A DNA stretch of 9,599 nucleotides, from NCBI GenBank assembly GCA_018715025.1, contig DVMK01000243.1:1-9599 (forward strand), given 5' to 3'. Positions 1-6,154 of the stretch are shown here, in pieces. The position numbers were made by a program, and so were the translations under genes. The notes under the pieces were generated by a model. It saw nothing but the letters and a program-made list of their open reading frames with translations, had not been told where the DNA came from and ran no database searches. Numbering within the stretch: position 1 is the stretch's first letter; each line of letters starts with the position of its first letter. Source of the DNA: Candidatus Caccousia avistercoris. GTDB lineage: Bacteria > Bacillota > Clostridia > Oscillospirales > Acutalibacteraceae.

Positions 1-873
1 CTCCGGGTTGTCGTTCATGTAGTCGTACATCTTCTTGGTGCCCGCGCCGAAGGCGTACACCTGGCGGAAGCGGTCAATGCTCTTCCGGGCGCCGGTGATT
101 TTCCCCGCCCTGGCAATGTCCACAAAGGCGTCCACGTACATTTCTGTGTGTACGCCCAGGTCCTTCAGGTCAGACTGGGCAATGAGGGAGCCCACCGCGT
201 TGGGCATGCCGCCAATGCCAAGCTGCAGGCAGGCCCCGTTGGGGATCTGCTCCACAATCAGCTTTGCCACGGCCTCGTCCACCGGGGTGGCCGCCGCGCC
301 GCCCATTTCGGCAATGGGCGGGTTCTTGCCCTCCACAATCATGTCCACCTGGGAAATGTGGATCCCGTTTTCCGTGCCGCCCAGGCAGCGGGGCATGTTC
401 TCGTTGACCTCCACAATGATGGTCTTGGCCCGGTCGCACACCGCCCCCATGTGGGAAGCGCTGGGGCCGAAATTGAAGTAGCCGTGCTCGTCCATGGACG
501 AAACCTGGAACATGGCCACGTCGATGGGGGCGATGTTCTCCCGGTAATAGCGGGGCAGCTCGGAATAGCGGATCGGGCAGTAATACGCCAGGCCGCTGTT
601 CACCATCTTCCGCTCAATGCCGGACATGTGCCAGGAATTCCATGTAAAATGGGAAGCCGCGTCCTCCACCTGGAACACCTGGGGCACCCAAAGCAGGATG
701 CCGCCCCGCAGCTTTACGTCCGTCAGCTCTGCGGCACGGGCCGCCAGGGCCTTGTCCAGCTCTACCACAGTGGCCACGCACCAGCCGTAGTCCACCCAGT
801 CGCCGGATTTTACCACGCGCACCGCTTCCTGCGGGGTGGTCAGCTTTCTTTGATATTCCTCCTGGAAATTCAT
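1..873 (-). CDS. but: Butyryl-CoA:acetate CoA-transferase, N-terminal 291 residues (cut by window edge)
   Basis: The product moves CoA from butyryl-CoA to acetate, the last step of butyrate formation in many gut Clostridia (cytoplasmic). Translating from the ATG at 873 gives 291 open codons to the window edge. The family is usually about 440-450 residues, so roughly the last third is missing. The segment carries the acetyl-CoA hydrolase/transferase hallmarks: GIGGMPNAV at residues 219-227 (oxyanion-hole loop) and Glu244 in HTEMYVDAF, which matches the catalytic glutamate that forms the glutamyl-CoA intermediate. The N-terminal half (GDWVDYGWC, WNSWHMSGIERKM, YCPIRYSELPRYYRE, GYFNFGPSASH) strongly resembles, from memory, the Roseburia/Faecalibacterium butyryl-CoA enzymes rather than propionate or 4-hydroxybutyrate ones. 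A purine-rich AAGGAAGGGG stands about 11 nt before the start. The gene has its own promoter downstream of the sugar operon's terminator. A 4-hydroxybutyrate CoA-transferase is the main alternative. Confidence 0.9.
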   Translation of the reverse strand, partial: MNFQEEYQRKLTTPQEAVRVVKSGDWVDYGWCVATVVELDKALAARAAELTDVKLRGGILLWVPQVFQVEDAASHFTWNSWHMSGIERKMVNSGLAYYCPIRYSELPRYYRENIAPIDVAMFQVSSMDEHGYFNFGPSASHMGAVCDRAKTIIVEVNENMPRCLGGTENGIHISQVDMIVEGKNPPIAEMGGAAATPVDEAVAKLIVEQIPNGACLQLGIGGMPNAVGSLIAQSDLKDLGVHTEMYVDAFVDIARAGKITGARKSIDRFRQVYAFGAGTKKMYDYMNDNPE

Positions 874-926
874 CGTCTATCTTGCCCCTTCCTTGCCATT
901 TCTACTCTTTCCCGAACGGCATACTT

Positions 927-958
927 TTCCAAATTAGTATTTCTATTATAATATGGAA
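927..958. promoter_or_regulatory. Imperfect 32-bp dyad over the -10 box, possible operator
   Basis: The outer arms TTCCAaATTA and TAATaTGGAA are inverted repeats matching at 9 of 10 positions, centred near 942-943. The dyad covers the TATAAT box and the likely start site of the CoA-transferase promoter, where a bound repressor would block polymerase. AT-richness makes chance dyads more likely, so this is a candidate only. Confidence 0.3.
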
Positions 959-974
959 CCATGCTTCTGGTCAA
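945..974 (-). promoter_or_regulatory. Sigma-A type promoter for the CoA-transferase gene
   Basis: Read on the minus strand, TTGACC (974-969) is followed after 18 nt by a perfect TATAAT (950-945). This is close to the housekeeping consensus, with spacing one above the optimum. Transcription would begin near 938, leaving a leader of about 65 nt before the ATG at 873. It lies between the terminator of the preceding operon and the CoA-transferase, so that gene should be a separate, strongly transcribed unit. The box match is seen directly; activity is inferred. Confidence 0.75.
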
Positions 975-1003
975 GAAGAACGTTATCTTTTTAACAGTCT
1001 CCG

Positions 1004-1046
1004 CAGAAAAACGGCAGGGGCCGCCCAGCCCTCTGCCGTTTTTCTG
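1004..1046 (-). terminator. Rho-independent terminator of the sugar operon
   Basis: Arms CAGAAAAACGGCAG (1004-1017) and CTGCCGTTTTTCTG (1033-1046) are exact complements. The stem extends inward through GGG/CCC with a one-base bulge and closes on a loop of about eight bases. On the minus strand the GC-rich core is followed by a run of five T, the usual intrinsic terminator shape. The A and T runs on both sides make it nearly symmetrical, so it could also act in the other direction. It begins about 18 nt past the isomerase stop codon at 1065. Confidence 0.88.
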
Positions 1047-1064
1047 TTATATCCATATCAGAAA

Positions 1065-2552
1065 TCAGTCTCTTGCGAAGGGATCCTCCTCGGGGTAGCG
1101 CTCGCCGGCGGGCCGGTTGTAATCGATGTCTTTCACGCCCAGGTACCGGAACACCTGGAACAGGGCGCTTCCCACCTTTTGGAAGGCCACCGCGCAGTGG
1201 TGGGGGTACTGGTGCTCCAAAAGGCCGTAGCGGTAGAAGCGCTCCAGCTCAGGGATGGAGAAAATCCCTATGGAGCCGAAGGAATGGCAGGGAACGTCCA
1301 GAATCTTCCCCTCGGCCGCATAAGCCCGCAGCCTGCCGGAGGCGTCCGCCTGCAGGCGGAAAATGGTGGCCTCCCCCGGGGTAAGCCGCCCCTCGATGGT
1401 GCCTTCGGTGATGGAGGGATCCTCCCCCTCGCCCAGATTTCTGGAAAGGATTTTATGCCGCTCCAGCTGGGGCTGCACCATCCGGCACACCGGCGCGTTG
1501 CCGCAGTGGAAGCCCATGAACAGGTCCTCGTACCGGTCTGGGTATTTCCCGGCGATTTCCTCCCGGTACAGATCCTCCGGCACGGTGTTGTTGATGTCCA
1601 GAATCGAGACGGGCTCCTGGGTGATGCAGGCGCCGATAAACTCGCTCAGGGCCCCGTACACGTCCACCTCGCAGGAAACGGGGATCCCCCGCCCGGTCAG
1701 CCTGCCGTTCACATAGCAGGGCACAAAGCCGAACATGGCCTCGAAGGCGGGCCAGCACCGGTTGGCAAACACCACGTACTCGCTGTCTCCCCGGTGCTGT
1801 TCCATCCAGTCCAGCAGGGTCAGCTCATACTGGGCCAGCCTGGGCAGCGCCCCGGGCACCTGGCTGCGGCCGCCCAGCTCCTGCTCCATGCTGGCGGCCA
1901 CCTGGGGAATACGCGGGTCGCCGCTGTGCTGCAGAAACGCCTGGTACAGGTCAAGCTCAGAGTTTTCTTCTATTTCCACCCCCAGGGAGAACAGCGGCTG
2001 AATAGGGGCGTTGCAGGCCACAAAATCGTTGGGGCGGGGCCCGAAGGTGATAATCTTCAGCCGCCGCAGCCCCAGCAGGCAGCGGGCCGCCGGCAGAAAC
2101 TCTGCAATATTCTTCGCCGTCTGCCGGGCAGTGCCCACCGGGCGCCTGGGAATGTGCACCTTCACCTCGCGAATGCCCAGGTTGTAGCTGGCGTTCAGCA
2201 TGCCGCAGTAGGCGTCGCCCCGCCCGGTGAACAGGCCGCCCTTCGTCTCTTCTGCGGCGGCCGTCAGCACAATGGGGCCGTCAAACTGCTGGGCCAGCAG
2301 GCTTTCTGGAATTTCCGGGCCGAAATTCCCCAGGAAGAGAGCCAGGGTGTTTACCCCGTGCTCCCGCAGATCCTGCAGCACCGGCTTCACGTCCTGCTCC
2401 CCCACCAGAAGGATGGGGCACTGGTAAATGGGGCCGAATTCCTTTTCGTAAAGCGCCGCCAGCTCTTCCCGGCGCCTGATGGCCAGGTCCCTGGGGAAAT
2501 TGCCCCGGCTGGAGGCCACAAGGCCCACGTTTACAGTGGGAAGCTGATTCAT
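1065..2552 (-). CDS. L-fucose isomerase-like aldose/ketose isomerase (COG2407 type)
   Basis: Cytoplasmic metal-dependent sugar isomerase predicted to turn an aldose into its ketose. The protein is 495 residues. The N-terminal part (residues 6-160) is the Rossmann-like region of the fucose/arabinose isomerase fold. The C-terminal part holds the metal-site candidates Glu295 (CEVDVYG), Asp319 (LDINNT) and a His in YPHHCAV (451/452). The Glu-Asp spacing of 24 equals that of E. coli FucI (Glu337/Asp361, with His528 the third ligand, from memory). GFHCGNAP at 347-354 is a signature of the COG2407 group. The ATG at 2552 was chosen because AAGGGGGTG (2567-2559) sits 6 nt upstream. A longer reading from a GTG at 2606 would overlap the preceding gene. 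It is the last gene of the operon, 14 nt after dhaK. The substrate is unknown: L-fucose, D-arabinose, L-arabinose or an unusual sugar are all possible. Confidence 0.85.
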   Translation of the reverse strand: MNQLPTVNVGLVASSRGNFPRDLAIRRREELAALYEKEFGPIYQCPILLVGEQDVKPVLQDLREHGVNTLALFLGNFGPEIPESLLAQQFDGPIVLTAAAEETKGGLFTGRGDAYCGMLNASYNLGIREVKVHIPRRPVGTARQTAKNIAEFLPAARCLLGLRRLKIITFGPRPNDFVACNAPIQPLFSLGVEIEENSELDLYQAFLQHSGDPRIPQVAASMEQELGGRSQVPGALPRLAQYELTLLDWMEQHRGDSEYVVFANRCWPAFEAMFGFVPCYVNGRLTGRGIPVSCEVDVYGALSEFIGACITQEPVSILDINNTVPEDLYREEIAGKYPDRYEDLFMGFHCGNAPVCRMVQPQLERHKILSRNLGEGEDPSITEGTIEGRLTPGEATIFRLQADASGRLRAYAAEGKILDVPCHSFGSIGIFSIPELERFYRYGLLEHQYPHHCAVAFQKVGSALFQVFRYLGVKDIDYNRPAGERYPEEDPFARD

Positions 2553-2558
2553 GATGCC

Positions 2559-2567
2559 CACCCCCTT
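2559..2567 (-). promoter_or_regulatory. Ribosome binding site that sets the isomerase start
   Basis: AAGGGGGTG lies 6 nt before the ATG at 2552 and touches the TGA stop of the kinase gene (2569-2567). It favours this ATG over the in-frame GTG at 2606 and suggests coupled translation of the two genes. Confidence 0.7.
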
Positions 2568-3574
2568 CAGCGCGTCAGAATGCCGCTGCGGCAGGGGGCC
2601 TGCCACAGGCGCAGCATCTCCTCGTCCACACTGCAGAAGGAGAGGGAGATGCCCGCCAGCTCTTGGGTGGTGAGGAAGTTGCCCGCCACGGCCCCCACTA
2701 CCGGGAAGCCCTCGGCGGTCAGGAATTTTCCCAACTCATTGTAGAAAATATTCATTTCCATACAAGTGGTAGAACCCGCGCCGTTAATGTCCACCAGCAG
2801 GCGGTCGCCCTTTTGGTAGGGCTTATCCTCCAGCAGGGCCCGGGCCATCCGTTCTGCCAGCACAGAGGCGGAGGGCATCTCAATCTGGTTTTCTCCGCCG
2901 CCTTCCCCGTGCACGCCCATGCCCAGTTCAATCTGGTTGGTCCCCTCCAGGTACTCGAACATTTTCACGCCGTTTACCGGGTTGGTGCAGGAGGAAAAGG
3001 CGGCGGCGTAGGTGCGGGTGCAGTCCCGCACACGCTCGAACATGGCTGCGCACTCCTCCAGCGTGGCGCCCGCCTCGGCCATAGCCCCCACGATTTTCGT
3101 GTAGAAGAACATGCCGCCTATGCCGCGGCGCTCCTCCACCGCATCCCTGGGGGCGGAGGCAATGTCGTCATAGAAAATGACCTGCCGGATATTCATGCCC
3201 TGCTTCTTCGCCTTCCGGAAGGCCTGGCCTGCGTTCAGCACGTCGCCCGCATGGTTCTGGACGATGAGCAGGATGGGGCTGCCGTCGTCGATGGCCTGCA
3301 GGCCCTTCAGGATCTTTTCCCCCGAGGGGGCGGTAAACACGTCGCCCACCACGTTCATGTCAAACATGCCCTCGCCGACCCAGCCGATTACGGCGGGCTC
3401 GTGCCCGGCGCCGTTGCCCATGACCAGCTTTACCTTTCCCTTCTCTTTGGGGACGGCCCGCACCACGCAGGTGGTGTCCGGCAGCAGGCGTATTTTATCC
3501 CTGTGAAGCTTTACATAGCCCTCCAGCTCGTCCTGAACCAGGCTTTCCGGCGAATTCTGCACTTTCTTCATCAT
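2567..3574 (-). CDS. dhaK: Dihydroxyacetone/ketose kinase, DhaK-type substrate-binding subunit
   Basis: DhaK subunits bind an open-chain ketose covalently through a histidine (hemiaminal at C2) and the DhaL partner donates the phosphate. The product is 335 residues, about the normal DhaK length. Key residues are present: NGAGHEPAV at 54-62 with His58, QNHAGDVLN with Asp111 (general base), and GVHGEGG with His222, the expected substrate-linking histidine. FTAPS and the DINGAGSTT motif near 276 also fit the family. Two adjacent ATG codons (3574 and 3571) are possible; GGGAGG lies 9 nt before the first. The gene follows the aldolase by 24 nt and precedes an isomerase, while no DhaM or glycerol dehydrogenase is seen. 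The natural substrate is therefore more likely a ketose made by the neighbouring isomerase than dihydroxyacetone (inference). The symbol names the family, not the proven substrate. Confidence 0.88.
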   Translation of the reverse strand: MMKKVQNSPESLVQDELEGYVKLHRDKIRLLPDTTCVVRAVPKEKGKVKLVMGNGAGHEPAVIGWVGEGMFDMNVVGDVFTAPSGEKILKGLQAIDDGSPILLIVQNHAGDVLNAGQAFRKAKKQGMNIRQVIFYDDIASAPRDAVEERRGIGGMFFYTKIVGAMAEAGATLEECAAMFERVRDCTRTYAAAFSSCTNPVNGVKMFEYLEGTNQIELGMGVHGEGGGENQIEMPSASVLAERMARALLEDKPYQKGDRLLVDINGAGSTTCMEMNIFYNELGKFLTAEGFPVVGAVAGNFLTTQELAGISLSFCSVDEEMLRLWQAPCRSGILTR

Positions 3575-3598
3575 GCTTCGTTTCCTCCCGTCTAACGC

Positions 3599-4444
3599 TT
3601 ATGCGCGGCCGGCGCTGCCGAACAGCCGCAGCTTTTCCGCGATTGTCCCGCGCATTTCATTTGTTGTGGTCCTGAGAATGTCCAGGTAGCCGCCGCCCTT
3701 CATGCAGTCGGTGCGCAGGGCCTTTTCCGCGCTCTGCACCACTTCTGTGTAAATGTTGATTTTGGAAATGCCGCAGCGGATGCAATTCCGAAAATCCTCC
3801 TCAGACAGCCCGCTGCCGCCGTGAAGCACCAGCGGCGTCTCTACCATGGCATGGATTTTTTCCAGCCGGGGAAGGTCCAGACAGGGGGCCTTCCGGTAAT
3901 TGCCGTGCACCGTCCCAATGGCTACAGCCAGGGCGTCCACCTGGGTTTCTTCGCAAAATGCCTTCGCCTCTTCCGGGTCGGTGTAGCAGGAGTTGTCTTC
4001 GCCGCAGACTTCGCCCTCGCTGCCCCCCACATGGCCGATCTCGCCCTCTACCGACGCGCCGAAGGCCTTGGCCAGGCGGACGGCCTCTCTCGTTTTTTCC
4101 ACATTTTCCCGGTACGGCCAGGCGGAGCCGTCCAGCATAACGGAGGTGAAGCCCCGGTGCAGCACCTGCAAAATGTACGGAATGCTCTGGCCGTGGTCGT
4201 AGTGCACCGCCACCGGCACCTTGGCCCGCCGGCCGCAGAACACGGCCACGTCCGCCAGGTTCTGAAGCTGCCGCACGCTGCCGGCGTGCACCTCGGCCAG
4301 CGCCAGAATAATGGGGGAACGCTCCTCCTCCGCCGCATCCACAGCGGCAGAGGCCATTTCCAGGTTGTGTATGTCGAACATTCCTACGGCGTAATGGTTT
4401 TTCTCCGCATCCTTCAGTATTTCACTCAGTGTCACTAATGCCAT
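3599..4444 (-). CDS. Class II (zinc) ketose-phosphate aldolase, Fba/GatY/KbaY family
   Basis: Cytoplasmic TIM-barrel aldolase predicted to cleave a ketose phosphate into dihydroxyacetone phosphate and an aldehyde. It has 281 residues, normal for the GatY/KbaY/IolJ size class. Visible sites: HYDHG at 81-85 (Asp83 catalytic, His84 zinc ligand), VMLDGS at 102-107, EGEIGHVGG at 133-141, TVHGNY at 178-183 (His180 zinc), LHGGSG at 207-212 (His208 zinc), and KINIYTE at 228-234 with Asn230 contacting substrate. So all expected catalytic residues are kept. The Tyr in HYDHG is a small departure from the more usual HLDH, and a Cys-bearing insert (GEVCGEDNSC, 144-153) lies after the glutamate motif. The ATG at 4444 follows GGTGAGG and starts 18 nt after dhaL. 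Between the kinase subunits, it most likely acts on the phosphate they make. Fructose- or tagatose-bisphosphate aldolase are alternatives. Confidence 0.85.
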   Translation of the reverse strand: MALVTLSEILKDAEKNHYAVGMFDIHNLEMASAAVDAAEEERSPIILALAEVHAGSVRQLQNLADVAVFCGRRAKVPVAVHYDHGQSIPYILQVLHRGFTSVMLDGSAWPYRENVEKTREAVRLAKAFGASVEGEIGHVGGSEGEVCGEDNSCYTDPEEAKAFCEETQVDALAVAIGTVHGNYRKAPCLDLPRLEKIHAMVETPLVLHGGSGLSEEDFRNCIRCGISKINIYTEVVQSAEKALRTDCMKGGGYLDILRTTTNEMRGTIAEKLRLFGSAGRA

Positions 4445-4462
4445 ATTTGCTACCTCACCGTG

Positions 4463-5098
4463 TCAGTGGGAGCAATAGGCGGCAACCGCACCCAGCACCA
4501 CCGCCAGGGAGGTGGCCCCGGCGTCCTGGTGGCCCAGGGATTTTTCCCCCAGGAACCTGGCCCGGCCCTTTTTCGCCACCATGGAAGCGGTGCGCTCTGC
4601 CCCCTGACGGGCGGCTTCGGCGGCGGCCCGCGCCGCCTCAGGCAGGGTGAGGCCCTGCCCGCAGGCGGTTTCCGCCGCTTCGGCGGCAGGGGCCAGCGCG
4701 TCCAGCATGGTTCTATCCCCCGGCTTGGCGCCGCCAATGTCTCTGACTGCATCGTACCCTTCCTGCAGGGCGCTGCGCAGCTCTTCCGCCCCGAACCGGG
4801 GTTTCCCCTGGCACACGTCGCCCGCCGCCTCAAAAAGGCTGGCGAAAATGGGGCCTATCGCCCCGCCCATGGCTTCCTCCAGGGCCTCTGCCGTGCAGTA
4901 AAAAAGAGCGTCGATGCTGTCGTGCCCCGGCTCGCCCAGGGCTTTTTCTACCGCGCGGAAGCCCCTGGCCATGGTGGAGCCGTGGTCCCCGTCCCCCACA
5001 TAAGAATCCAGCTGGCACAGGTGCTGTTCGTTTTGCTGCACCTCACGGCAGACAGCGAGAATCATTTCCCTGACTTCATCCCGCGTTAAATAATCCAT
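4463..5098 (-). CDS. dhaL: Dihydroxyacetone/ketose kinase, DhaL-type nucleotide-binding subunit
   Basis: DhaL binds the nucleotide and magnesium and passes phosphate to the ketose held by DhaK. The product is 211 residues, typical for stand-alone DhaL. LDSYVGDGDHGSTM at 30-43 supplies the metal-binding aspartates (Asp31, Asp36, Asp38). GGAIGPIFASLF near 78-89, GDRTMLDAL near 126-134 and the C-terminal GEKSLGHQDAGATS are the other standard DhaL motifs. Start ATG at 5098 is preceded by GGTAGGGGGT. It sits 33 nt after the regulator and 18 nt before the aldolase; its DhaK partner lies beyond the aldolase, so the two subunits are split by one gene. With no DhaM in view the donor could be ATP, or phospho-DhaM encoded elsewhere. 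This is inferred from gene content, not from residues. Confidence 0.9.
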   Translation of the reverse strand: MDYLTRDEVREMILAVCREVQQNEQHLCQLDSYVGDGDHGSTMARGFRAVEKALGEPGHDSIDALFYCTAEALEEAMGGAIGPIFASLFEAAGDVCQGKPRFGAEELRSALQEGYDAVRDIGGAKPGDRTMLDALAPAAEAAETACGQGLTLPEAARAAAEAARQGAERTASMVAKKGRARFLGEKSLGHQDAGATSLAVVLGAVAAYCSH

Positions 5099-5131
5099 AG
5101 CTACCCCCTACCTTGTTTCCCGGCAGCGAGG

Positions 5132-6061
5132 TTACAATAGCATCCTTTCTGCCGTCTTTTTCGTTGTAATCAGGATATTAAAATATTTCTTTTTGGCAGA
5201 AAGCCGCAGCACCTGCTGCTTCTGCGGTTCCCCCGCCACGCAGATCACATGATCCGCCTTCTGAATGGTTTCCAGCGGAACGCCGGTGTACAGCTTTTTC
5301 CGGCTCCATTCCAGCTGGCGGCCGGCGGCGTCCAGGAAAATCCCTGCGCAGTCCCCCACGGCCCCCAAATGGGAAAGCTCCTCAAAATCCGCCTGGCTGA
5401 TCACCTCAGAACGGAAGGTGGTGGTGTCCTCTGCCAGGCAGCTGGCGCCGATGATGTTGATGGAGGACTGCTCTGCCATGGTGTGGGTCAGCTTGTTGGT
5501 GGGGTCCTCCAGCAGCAGCCGTTTTACCTCTTCCGAGGCCACGTACAGAGGGGCGTTCAGGGTGTACACCCTGGCGTTCAGCCGTTTGGACGCCTCCTGC
5601 ACAATATAAGAGGGCGTCACCTCGTAGCTTTGGCCCACAAAAGCGCCGGAAAGCTGGACAATCCTGCATTTTTCCACGTTGTTGAAGGGCAGCTGCTCCA
5701 CAAACTTGGAGATCGTCTTGCCCCAGGAGATTCCCACGATCATGCCCGGCTTTACCAGGCTGGTAAAATAGTCGGCCAAAAAGCCGCCCAGCACATACTG
5801 CACGTCGTCGCCCTCGTTGGGGGCCAGCACAATGCATTCCTGCAGGCCATAGGCCTCCATCAGCCGTTTTCCCAGCTGCATGTCCATGGGCCACTGGGTT
5901 TTCACATGCACCGTCACCAAGCCCCGCTGCTCTGCTTCCCGCAGGTACCGGGACACCATCATGGGGGTGACGCCGAAACGCTTGGCAATTTCATTCTGCC
6001 TTACTTTGTCAATATAGTACAGCTTCGCAATCTGGGTTAAATAGAATTCGTTTACCGCCAT
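5132..6061 (-). CDS. SorC-family sugar-responsive transcriptional regulator
   Basis: DNA-binding regulator, 309 residues. Residues 10-50 form a helix-turn-helix (QNEIAKRFGVTPMMVSRYLR, then EAEQRGLVTV). Residues of about 55-305 form the SorC/CggR-type sugar-phosphate-binding domain, recognised by VGISWGKTISKF at 109-120, LGAVGDCAGIFLD at 232-244 and VICVAGEP at 272-279. Such proteins sense phosphorylated sugars and act as repressors or activators. Here the ligand would be expected to be the ketose or its phosphate made by the operon (inference). The ATG at 6061 has AGGAGGAG (6075-6068) 6 nt upstream. It is the first gene after a promoter-like gap, so it probably controls its own operon and possibly the transport/glycosidase genes before it. 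A DeoR-family assignment is the weaker alternative, since that family has a different effector domain. Confidence 0.9.
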   Translation of the reverse strand: MAVNEFYLTQIAKLYYIDKVRQNEIAKRFGVTPMMVSRYLREAEQRGLVTVHVKTQWPMDMQLGKRLMEAYGLQECIVLAPNEGDDVQYVLGGFLADYFTSLVKPGMIVGISWGKTISKFVEQLPFNNVEKCRIVQLSGAFVGQSYEVTPSYIVQEASKRLNARVYTLNAPLYVASEEVKRLLLEDPTNKLTHTMAEQSSINIIGASCLAEDTTTFRSEVISQADFEELSHLGAVGDCAGIFLDAAGRQLEWSRKKLYTGVPLETIQKADHVICVAGEPQKQQVLRLSAKKKYFNILITTKKTAERMLL

Positions 6062-6094
6062 TCCCCGCTCCTCCTACCTATTTCTATTATCCTC

Positions 6095-6123
6095 ATTGTA
6101 ATTTATTTGAGAAGAAACGGCAA
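6095..6123 (-). promoter_or_regulatory. Putative promoter of the regulator-kinase-aldolase-isomerase genes
   Basis: On the minus strand TTGCCG (6123-6118) and TACAAT (6100-6095) are separated by exactly 17 nt. Transcription would start near 6088, about 27 nt before the regulator ATG. The gap between the glycosidase stop and the regulator is 93 nt and notably AT-rich compared with its neighbours. No hairpin terminator follows the glycosidase, so read-through from the transport genes is also likely and this would be an internal promoter. Confidence 0.5.
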
Positions 6124-6147
6124 TTGCAAGGAACTCCAAATTTGAAG
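6120..6147. promoter_or_regulatory. Two small palindromes at the regulator promoter, operator candidates
   Basis: GCAATTGC (6120-6127) is a perfect 8-bp palindrome overlapping the -35 box. CTCCAAATTTGAAG (6134-6147) is a 14-bp palindrome with one mismatched pair just upstream of it. Their place fits autoregulation by the adjacent SorC protein. Short AT-rich palindromes are common by chance, so this is inference. Confidence 0.3.
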
Positions 6148-6154
6148 CTGTTTT

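Noticed and set aside
148..951. Plus-strand open frame of 267 codons opposite the CoA-transferase
   Set aside because: The minus strand encodes a clear, uninterrupted CoA-transferase through this region, and the plus frame crosses that gene's promoter.
2553..2606. Extended N-terminus of the isomerase from a GTG at 2606
   Set aside because: It would overlap the end of dhaK by about 40 nt, has no ribosome site, and the added residues precede the natural family start.
882..2744. Plus-strand open frame of 620 codons
   Set aside because: It lies opposite the isomerase and part of dhaK, runs through the terminator and promoter gap, and has no recognisable domain. Long antisense frames are expected from GC-rich codon use.
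2663..3595. Plus-strand open frame of 310 codons opposite dhaK
   Set aside because: The composition is that of a shadow frame and the minus strand has the complete DhaK motif set.
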